Shown here piece by piece: positions 32,601-39,579 of a DNA stretch of 41,932 bases. A program made the translations under genes and the position numbers. The notes beneath the pieces are model-generated. The model was not told the origin of the DNA, did no database searches, and saw only the letters and a program-made list of their open reading frames with translations. Numbering within the stretch: position 1 is the stretch's first letter; each line of letters opens with the position of its first letter. The DNA is taken from contig CAYOPN010000020.1 in the NCBI GenBank assembly GCA_964405835.1, forward strand, positions 1 through 41,932, given 5' to 3'. Origin of the DNA: JAJVIP01 sp964405835. Lineage in GTDB: Bacteria > Elusimicrobiota > Elusimicrobia > F11.

Positions 32601-35600
32601 CAAGCGGTTTTACCATGGAATATTTCCCGGTACAGTTGATGATGACCCTGCCACGAATACCGGCCACATCCGCGATATGTTGGCAAAAAGCAGGAAGATC
32701 GCCGGTATCTGGTCGCGGTTGGTGATATTTGACTGGCGATACCGCTTGGCCAAGCTCTTAATGCTCCAATTGCGACACACCAATAAACGCCTTGTCTTTT
32801 TCAGGGAATTTCTCATGCGTTTGATCGTGGCGCTTTCGGTGAATGGCATTTTATCCGGTCGCGCTTCCTGGGATATAGCACACCATTATCGTCCTGGTTA
32901 TATGATGGTCGGTGCTGATGAGGGAATGGCCCGCGACAATAAAGAGGAAGCGATAAAAAGGGAGCGCGAACATCTGCTAAGGAATGTTCCCAATCAGGCT
33001 GACCTGGAGCGGGGAGAGAGATTGCTCGTATTGCTGCAACAAAACCGGCACGCGAACGAAATGACGCTGCCCCAGTTCGAGGGCGTGGCGCACCGTCTCG
33101 TGAAAATGGTCCTCGGAGAAAACAGGAACACCGATCACAATAAAAAAGACAAATTGGACCGCATATTGAGAACGGCGCTGACCGCTGAAAAAGCGCGCAA
33201 CAATGTTTTTCTAACGGACAACTTACACAATCAAATCCGGACCGCGTTGTCCTACGCCACCACGGCCGACCTTCGTATATTGTCCGGCATTCCCGTTAAT
33301 GAGCAAGACGCGTTCATAGATGAGATCATAAGCCAACCGGATTCCGAGATCATTTACTTTCTCAATGGCCCCGATGAATTTCTTTTCGACATCTTAGTGG
33401 CCGAAGTTCTCTTGAACGCCGGGCATGCCGTGACAATGATTGCCCGGGAAGAACCAGTGCTTGACGGCGTTACGGTGCGCGAGGCCACGGCCGTCCTGGA
33501 AGGAAAAGAATCTTCCCACGAATTGTTCCAGAAGATGGGCCGTCGGTTTGAAAAAGAGGTTTCCAGTGGCCGTTTCCGTGTTGAGACCGACGGCGGGTAC
33601 TTGCGAGGCGCCGATTTGACGCGGGCCGCCCACCAGGCCGAATTTCCCGCGCGTTGGAAAAATTCGGTGGCTTTTATTGCGAAAGGCGCCGGCAACTGGA
33701 GCACGCTTTTCGGCCAGAAACTTTCACGGCCCGGCCTCTTCGTCCGGAAGATGGACGGCGCCGCCGACGCCTACAAACAGTTGGAATTGCAGCGGTCAAT
33801 CGCCATAAAGGAACGGACGCCTCAGGACGCCATTTTTGTTTACCAACCTTCTTTTGTGCAATCAAAGTCGGATCCTGAGATGCATTTATCCAAAGAAAGC
33901 GAATCGGATGTTAACAACAACGGAATTTTGCGGGAGGAACGGCCAGTTCCCCGACAACCGAACTCGAGCGAAAGATCAAAGCTGAAGACTTATTTCCTGG
34001 GCGCGATCATTTCGCTTTCAATAATATTTTGCCTTGCCCTTATTATCCTGCTCGTTAATTTACTTCGTTCTTCAATCGGTTCTGCGTTTCCCGTCACTTT
34101 TTACCCTGGAACAATTTTCTTTGTTGTCGTAATTTTTCTGTTGGGATCTTCTATGAGATTAACGGAAAGCGGAACGTTCACCGCCGCACCCGCCCGTTTT
34201 TCAAATCCCGATGCCGTGGTGATCCAAATGGAATCGTTACCGCTTGTCCCCAGTCCGGAAGACCCCACCCAGTTGGAAGTGGCGCCGGAAGTGCGGCACG
34301 CGATCCGGCTTCATATGCAAGAGGGCCGTCCGGTCGGTCTCTTTTCTGAACAACCCCTCGAATTTTTACGTCACGACCAAAAATGGACCGGCATCAAGAA
34401 TGTATTTATAGATCCGTTTCTCCGTGATCTCCGGTCGGAAAAAATACGGGCAGGTCCGTGGATTGAAAATCTCGCGATCTTTGGTGATTCGGGCGCGAGC
34501 CAATATCAACTCGCCAGAGTCAATGGTCTAAAAAATACCAGGACACCCCGTATCCAGATCAAAAAAATCCTCGCCAATTTCCGGCATTTCCCCGACTTGC
34601 CCAAATTTTTACGGACCATCCAAGGGTATTTGGATGGTCATGATTTCAAATTGACGCACAAGTTGTCCCCCAAAGACCTTTCCATTGATCTGGAATTTCG
34701 TGAGCCCTTCGCGGAAAGCAATGCCATTGAGTTGCAAGGAATCCTGCGGGAGGTCCCAGGGGCGGGAGATGTGGAAGTCGTCCGGTTGGGATCTCATAAA
34801 ATACGGCTCAATGCTTCTTCCTACAACAGCGCGTTCCGTCATTTCGGAGCGTTTGCGTTGAAACGGCTGCCGGACATGAACTCGCTCGGGCGAGTTCTGG
34901 CCATCGACAAAGGTGGTTTCTTGCGTTTTGAAGGTCTGGGGCTTGTCCCCAAAGCCGGAACAATTGCCATCGAACGTTATCAACCCGATATTTCCGACCA
35001 GCCTATCCCGTTGCCGTTAACGAACACCGTCTTACGTCGTTCAACCATTGACCATACGGGCGCTGCTCTGGATATTTTTCGTGTTATTAATAATGGGATG
35101 AAATGGTCTGGTTGGAGCAAACTGGACAAGGCCACGCATTTGAAATTACAAGACCACTTTGGGGAGGAAACTCCGCGCGTCCTGTTGTCGGACTTTTACG
35201 GAGTATTGGCCAAGCGTGGTGAAAAAATTTCGAGTGAATTGTTGCTTGAGCTCCTCACGTATCTAGGGAAGAAAGGCGAAAACAGGAAAATGGCCGTGTT
35301 CACGGAGTTGACATGTCAGGATACCCAGTCCCGGCTCTGGCAGGATTTCCTGATCCCCTTGCAGGAAATGGCCGCGCGCAGCAAGGACCTAAAAAGTCTT
35401 GAAAACTTATGGGTGTACAGCGACGGCGGCGCTGCAAAGCTCCGGTTTGACGCAGGCAAAGGGAAATTTGCACCGCGCCTCAAAAAGCCCCTGTCGGGAA
35501 ATATCTCTTCTTCCAAATATTTTCCATCCCGCATTCGCAACTGGCTATTGCGCGAAGGGTTTTCAGAGCATGAATTTAAAGTTGAGGTGTCGGACTTCCG

Positions 35601-38600
35601 GATTGCCGTCAATATCGTTCCACGTGAAGACGGCGTGCCGCGCGCCATTGATTATGTGGATGGATTGCGCAACCGGCTGCTCAAAAAAAGCAACGGCAAG
35701 GGATCGAGACTGCGGGTCTTTTTGGCTGGGCCGCACACGATTATCATCAATGTTCACGATAAGAACGCCGCGGCCCTCGATTTTATGACCGACATCGATA
35801 CCACGATGACGGACACGACCGGTTTCGACGCCCCGTTGGTCTTGTCCGCATTTTCCCGGAGCATCGACCGCCAAATTGGACGCCAAGTCAAAAAGGGCCT
35901 AGAGATTTCGACACGCGAGATTGTTGGGCGTGAAATGCCCCCCCTTGAGTCGTTTCCCAACTACCACCATGTGGGCCTTAGGTCCACAGACGCCGCCGTC
36001 ATTTTGAACCGTTATCTCGACAAGCCGGCCCCGTACGTGAAGAACGGGAAGCGGGTGAAGCCGAGCAAAAACAAACAACAGCGGCTCTTTGAGAAAAAGG
36101 ACGACACCATTGTTCCCAATAGCGACGGAAGTTTTCGTTCACAAGAAGAAATCCGTGCCCAGTTTGAAAATCCGGGAAAGGTCGCATTTTTCATGTCCGG
36201 GGGCGGCGCTGGAGATATTTGGTCGGCCTATGCGATGGCGTTGTTGCACCAAAAGTTATACCCGCCGGATAGGCGGCCTAGGATAATTCTGTTGGATTCC
36301 CCTGTTAAGCGTGACCGGGAAAATTATCTGGGATATTCACCGGACATTTCTCAACTTCATTATTATGAATCACCGGACCTGACCGGCACGCCTCTGCCTC
36401 TGGCCAGAGCAAGATACAAAGACCATGAGTTCCGTCACGTTTTTGTGGTTCCGGAAAACCTCTTTTTTGAAGGCCCGTTGTCCGATGAGGACGGCAATCC
36501 GGCATTGCCGATCAACATTGAATACGAATGGAGCTCCGGTCGCGCGGTCAAAGAATCAAAAGCCAACAACATGGAGCATTGGATGTTTGATGCCAGCCTC
36601 CCGCCAAACCAACTGGCCGCCGACCTCATTCGCACTTTGCAAATGGAAGGGATTGCTCCGGACGAAATCACGTTCAACAACGTTGATGCCGGTGGAGATT
36701 CATTCCAGCGAATCCTTTATTTTATTGACCGTGAATTTGAACACCCCGAAGCGGACATCCGGTCCGCTACCAGCGATGATATGACCCTTGCGGTTGCCTA
36801 TACATTGAAGGCGAAATACGGCGTTTCGAACTCAAACCATATTGTTGTTGGGCTAGGCCGCGATGGCGAATTGGGATGGATGTTGTTCCATTATTTGTGG
36901 GAACTGGTTGATAAAGGCCATGTCCGGGGCGTTTTTGACGTTGTGCATTTCCTCCGCGAACAAGCCAAAAAATATCCTGAAACCACAAAGGCATTACAAA
37001 CCGCCATACGGGACTATCCAATCTTGTCGGAAAGCAGCCGTGTGTTTTGGCACGACATCATCGCTGAAGCGGAGAAACCCGTGGAACCAAAACCGGATGA
37101 CCTCCCTCCCTTGGATAAAAAAGCTTTTTATAGAGGGCTTTTTACACCAAACCCCAATGTAAGACCGGCCCTTTTGCTTCGCGGTGGCACGCGCATAGGG
37201 GTCGTGCCGGAACATGGGCATGTGGTGTACGCGAACCCGGAAGGACTTTTTAGGAAATGGGGTTTTCCTTCAGACAAAAGGAAAGGCTCCTTACGGAAAC
37301 TCATTCCCAATATGACGTGGCTGCAAGCCGATTCTCTGATCAAATCCTATGGATATATTACGGAGACGTCGGAGTCGGACCGCATTCCCAACGCACAGAG
37401 AATGACGTTTCATTTGTTACAGCTTTATTTTCAACGCTATTTAGCATCTGGAAAGGAATCGGCGGAAAGTTGGCAAGTGGACGAAAAAAACAAGATGCGC
37501 TACCGCATAAAAGGCGTGAACGGCGGACCGGAGGAAAATATTTCTCACACTAGCCCGCTTGTCCGGTTAGCGGCAATTGCGGCGATTGGAAGTAAACGTT
37601 GGCGTGAATCGGAGGCGCAACTCTGGGAAATTGTTCGCGCGTCAAACAACGCCTATTTAATTGGCCTGGCTTTCACAGTGATGGCCATGGTGGGTGAGGG
37701 GTTGGGGTCAACCCAAAAAGACCGGCTGCTCGCCACTGTCCGTGACCCGCATTTTGATTTGAATTGGACCGTGAACCCCATCGACAACGGACAGGACATT
37801 GCTGCCGTGCGCAACGGCGCTGAAAATGCCTATAGGTCACTTTTTGAGTCGGAAATTTTAGAGACTGCTGCCGGCGAAAACGCAAAAGAAATGCCGCGCT
37901 CCGATTTTTTAAGCCAGTTCGTGGAACGCGCAAAGCAACTTTCCATGGAATATCCTGACTCCGTCGACATTATGGAAAAAGCATTTGAGGAGCTGCTTGA
38001 GCCATTTGCATTCAATCCCGATCGTGCCGAGGATCGCGACATCGAAGAGGAACGCGCGGAAGTAATTGAAGTGTTGTCGGGTATTTTTGGCCTGGACCAT
38101 AAATTGATTAGAGGACTGAGTTATCCGGACACCTATGTGGTTTTTATGGATAGAGAAATCAAACGCCGACTCAAGCAAAGTTTGAATGTCCCTCATCCTG
38201 ATATTGTGGTTGTTCAATTGGGTAAAAAAGAAGAGACCGGAGAGACCGACCTCCGGTTTACGTTCCTTGACCTGAAAACATCCCCCTCGGCGGTTTTTTT
38301 CGACAAGTCCGAAAATACATACAACTTGAAAAACATCCGAATTCGCAAAGGGGCGCAGATCGACCCCACCCTTCGACGTAAAAATAAAGGCCTTAGCCTG
38401 GAAGGGCTTGTGCAAGCATTAGCGGCGCATGAGCGCCTTCTGCCGTTGAACGAACATGAGCAGCGTGCGCTTCGGGTGTATTCGAGTTTGCTTTTCAAAC
38501 CGATCCGAGAAAAATACCCTCACATCGATTTCGAAACGGTCCAGCCGTCGACAAGCAAAGGTTTCTTCATCACGATGCGTGACGGCCCTATTCCGGAAGG

Positions 38601-39579
38601 TTTTACGGCCGATGAGTTTGCTCCAATGCGTTATGAACCGGCGCAAGCGATGATTCTCAAATACGCGTTCCGACATCCCCTCAAAATACTTGCCAAGATA
38701 TTTGGATTGGCCCGGGATAAAGACACCGCGGCGTGGTGGTTGTCCCTTCCCAGAAATATTGTCACCACGAGTCTGGTGACGCCGGCCATCTGGATCGCAA
38801 CACTTGCCAAGGCCGTTAGCAAGAACCGAACGAATGATCGAGATATGACGCCTGTGACGATGGACACATTGGTTACGTATCTGGAGCGCGCGGCGCAGTT
38901 AATTGAGAACAACGACCTTAAGACCCCTATTATTAGCGAAAGAGGAATGCCGCGCACCGAACAGGTTCATGAAGTTATGAATGCGCTCAAGACGCTTATC
39001 ACCCCCGATATCGCTTCGATGGATAAAACTCAATCGAAGCGTAACGTGAATGAAATTCTTTCCAAGCCGGTTGAAAACTTCAATATCGTGGACATCGATG
39101 GGAAAATTACGACGGGGCCGCTTCCCGGCTCGTCGCATGTGCTTGTGCTAATCCAAGAAACGTCTTTGGCCGTCATGACCGCCCACATTGACGCGCTTTT
39201 GAAGGGCGAAACAAAACCGGAATCCATTACGGTATTGACCGACAATTCCCGTATCGCCTTAGGCCTGAAAAACCGTTATGAAAGCGTGGTTGGCACCAAG
39301 CTTTCCTTCAAGAATCGAAAGGATTTGTTTGAAAAGCCGGAAGTCACGTTGGCACAGATATCGAACGGCCTAAATGTTGGCGGGAGAAAACCGGACCACC
39401 GGATCAACAGGATCATTGTGCCGCATACGATGCGCTTGGTTGTCGACGACAGCATTCCCCAAAACTTTTCGGAGGACCTGATGATCATCGTTGCCGCGAT
39501 GTCGGTGAGCGTCATCGTTACGCCGCAGCACCTAAGAACGGAATGGGAGCGGGTCCGGCGGGTATTAACGCAGGCTTAA
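29683..39579 (+). CDS. Giant multidomain exported/membrane protein (3298 residues)
   Basis: One uninterrupted frame from GTG 29683. Residues 1-26 form a signal peptide (MSKIKTIKRA, hydrophobic core, CVFA). Residues about 90-450 resemble a ChaN/TraB/erythromycin-esterase-type domain (IYFIQDVHANAEAQ, IALEGA, AGGFHSAGVS). About 568-692 contain four or so TM helices. About 707-855 form a GNAT acetyltransferase domain with motif A QGHRGEGGGRVL. About 1159-1345 resemble DUF89 (VAFIAKGAGNWSTLFG). Two more TM helices lie at about 1437-1491. About 1512-1990 have two HAD-like, apparently duplicated modules, and about 2166-2450 resemble DUF1152 (SGGGAGDIW, VDAGGDSFQ, GLGRDGELGW). A helical, partly HEAT-like stretch follows near 2624-2676, and the C-terminal 600 residues are unrecognised. 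Several domains have lost key residues. Two palindromic repeats are translated within it. Function unknown; domain calls are by eye. Confidence 0.85.
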   Translation: MSKIKTIKRAVSAAICLVYLTNCVFAAKPETEFWSQRRLSSPRVVSGDLYQGYPGAQKNRDSRLRHSGMTTGMTDVSAFATTRQIQSPASASKGTIYFIQDVHANAEAQTNISKTVQALVERGKIDFIALEGAFDAVRVESFRQLPDRKHVREVSDYFLKQGKLSGALHAALTANRAFPPLTGIDDETLYNANVEAYRASLPSVVALKQQAAAANEALLAKKNETFNSKLRDFDTQVASYHSGKIRLGAYLLLLAGNAPSIPAEIKSFLEAFGIESSLNFAEVEMERKRWLSAEQKSLKDFPLLEKYLRYVRLSEELSAEKLFPEMRAMEAAAYGRLIRSDAERKLVEMSRQLALEKKLLDFSLTRDEWGDCNPTPAPSPTGRGTGWGELDSFAAFYANAEARDKALASNFLKAGAKNGILVAGGFHSAGVSRRLVEAGYAVETLVPRITKVDGANGSVYLSAFAQKKAPLDSFFEGRKLFLPTPVKGPLPEIGLGSATLSVNPQKDADVIFEGQAPEFSGKSESNGEVSGKWKYRGTGKEAKVTVKQSNDVVKDVKVSGGSGVKALSVLYMYLISTQFFEDMYIRYGDAALRYLRLAGLVGAVCEALIMIMVGLDGSLEWKITTLVLFFLLNIAWFDANHNAAISLKQFWFLGLVTAAYGLAMFSSLAFPLLLVVAFLHILSDGLIINLAEPHLVAQRNAGKDGSLTIRPMRKSDIAAVEELEPSRKLGNHIHWNKKQIARALRDGDDESFVVIKDNQIIGYAFYNFENFAYSKKILTVENLAVHQGHRGEGGGRVLMEHIKARALSRNAQAIVMYLDKHYTEPLPILKSFGFEEGPDYLDGMITSRIKFLELDYKEELLSNLEHRNKGRAEFFSMLELLNSRWWMREERVVNRNGKELIEDRGYSDKSRLEFYTHHPNPVAVLSWSNNILANSVNPHVKKIILRGFNEKLNGVPKFADLEPAQQERLAQLSKRFYHGIFPGTVDDDPATNTGHIRDMLAKSRKIAGIWSRLVIFDWRYRLAKLLMLQLRHTNKRLVFFREFLMRLIVALSVNGILSGRASWDIAHHYRPGYMMVGADEGMARDNKEEAIKREREHLLRNVPNQADLERGERLLVLLQQNRHANEMTLPQFEGVAHRLVKMVLGENRNTDHNKKDKLDRILRTALTAEKARNNVFLTDNLHNQIRTALSYATTADLRILSGIPVNEQDAFIDEIISQPDSEIIYFLNGPDEFLFDILVAEVLLNAGHAVTMIAREEPVLDGVTVREATAVLEGKESSHELFQKMGRRFEKEVSSGRFRVETDGGYLRGADLTRAAHQAEFPARWKNSVAFIAKGAGNWSTLFGQKLSRPGLFVRKMDGAADAYKQLELQRSIAIKERTPQDAIFVYQPSFVQSKSDPEMHLSKESESDVNNNGILREERPVPRQPNSSERSKLKTYFLGAIISLSIIFCLALIILLVNLLRSSIGSAFPVTFYPGTIFFVVVIFLLGSSMRLTESGTFTAAPARFSNPDAVVIQMESLPLVPSPEDPTQLEVAPEVRHAIRLHMQEGRPVGLFSEQPLEFLRHDQKWTGIKNVFIDPFLRDLRSEKIRAGPWIENLAIFGDSGASQYQLARVNGLKNTRTPRIQIKKILANFRHFPDLPKFLRTIQGYLDGHDFKLTHKLSPKDLSIDLEFREPFAESNAIELQGILREVPGAGDVEVVRLGSHKIRLNASSYNSAFRHFGAFALKRLPDMNSLGRVLAIDKGGFLRFEGLGLVPKAGTIAIERYQPDISDQPIPLPLTNTVLRRSTIDHTGAALDIFRVINNGMKWSGWSKLDKATHLKLQDHFGEETPRVLLSDFYGVLAKRGEKISSELLLELLTYLGKKGENRKMAVFTELTCQDTQSRLWQDFLIPLQEMAARSKDLKSLENLWVYSDGGAAKLRFDAGKGKFAPRLKKPLSGNISSSKYFPSRIRNWLLREGFSEHEFKVEVSDFRIAVNIVPREDGVPRAIDYVDGLRNRLLKKSNGKGSRLRVFLAGPHTIIINVHDKNAAALDFMTDIDTTMTDTTGFDAPLVLSAFSRSIDRQIGRQVKKGLEISTREIVGREMPPLESFPNYHHVGLRSTDAAVILNRYLDKPAPYVKNGKRVKPSKNKQQRLFEKKDDTIVPNSDGSFRSQEEIRAQFENPGKVAFFMSGGGAGDIWSAYAMALLHQKLYPPDRRPRIILLDSPVKRDRENYLGYSPDISQLHYYESPDLTGTPLPLARARYKDHEFRHVFVVPENLFFEGPLSDEDGNPALPINIEYEWSSGRAVKESKANNMEHWMFDASLPPNQLAADLIRTLQMEGIAPDEITFNNVDAGGDSFQRILYFIDREFEHPEADIRSATSDDMTLAVAYTLKAKYGVSNSNHIVVGLGRDGELGWMLFHYLWELVDKGHVRGVFDVVHFLREQAKKYPETTKALQTAIRDYPILSESSRVFWHDIIAEAEKPVEPKPDDLPPLDKKAFYRGLFTPNPNVRPALLLRGGTRIGVVPEHGHVVYANPEGLFRKWGFPSDKRKGSLRKLIPNMTWLQADSLIKSYGYITETSESDRIPNAQRMTFHLLQLYFQRYLASGKESAESWQVDEKNKMRYRIKGVNGGPEENISHTSPLVRLAAIAAIGSKRWRESEAQLWEIVRASNNAYLIGLAFTVMAMVGEGLGSTQKDRLLATVRDPHFDLNWTVNPIDNGQDIAAVRNGAENAYRSLFESEILETAAGENAKEMPRSDFLSQFVERAKQLSMEYPDSVDIMEKAFEELLEPFAFNPDRAEDRDIEEERAEVIEVLSGIFGLDHKLIRGLSYPDTYVVFMDREIKRRLKQSLNVPHPDIVVVQLGKKEETGETDLRFTFLDLKTSPSAVFFDKSENTYNLKNIRIRKGAQIDPTLRRKNKGLSLEGLVQALAAHERLLPLNEHEQRALRVYSSLLFKPIREKYPHIDFETVQPSTSKGFFITMRDGPIPEGFTADEFAPMRYEPAQAMILKYAFRHPLKILAKIFGLARDKDTAAWWLSLPRNIVTTSLVTPAIWIATLAKAVSKNRTNDRDMTPVTMDTLVTYLERAAQLIENNDLKTPIISERGMPRTEQVHEVMNALKTLITPDIASMDKTQSKRNVNEILSKPVENFNIVDIDGKITTGPLPGSSHVLVLIQETSLAVMTAHIDALLKGETKPESITVLTDNSRIALGLKNRYESVVGTKLSFKNRKDLFEKPEVTLAQISNGLNVGGRKPDHRINRIIVPHTMRLVVDDSIPQNFSEDLMIIVAAMSVSVIVTPQHLRTEWERVRRVLTQA
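29801..29892. repeat. Palindromic repeat family A inside the giant gene
   Basis: A 92-bp copy with left hairpin GTCCCCGC-loop-GCGGGGAC, a central CCAGGATATCCTGG-like palindrome, and right hairpin TTCCCGA-loop-TCGGGAA (loop TTGAGACAT). It is translated as residues about 40-70, directly after the signal peptide, where an unstructured stretch would be tolerated. Confidence 0.8.
30801..30846. repeat. Palindromic repeat family B, half unit inside the giant gene
   Basis: CCCCACCCCTGCCCCCTCCC, then CGACGGGGAGGGGAACGGGG, then TGGGG: one hairpin unit of the element seen whole at 6856-6963. It is translated in frame as NPTPAPSPTGRGTGWGEL (about residues 373-390), a Pro/Gly-rich loop inside the N-terminal domain. 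Confidence 0.85.
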
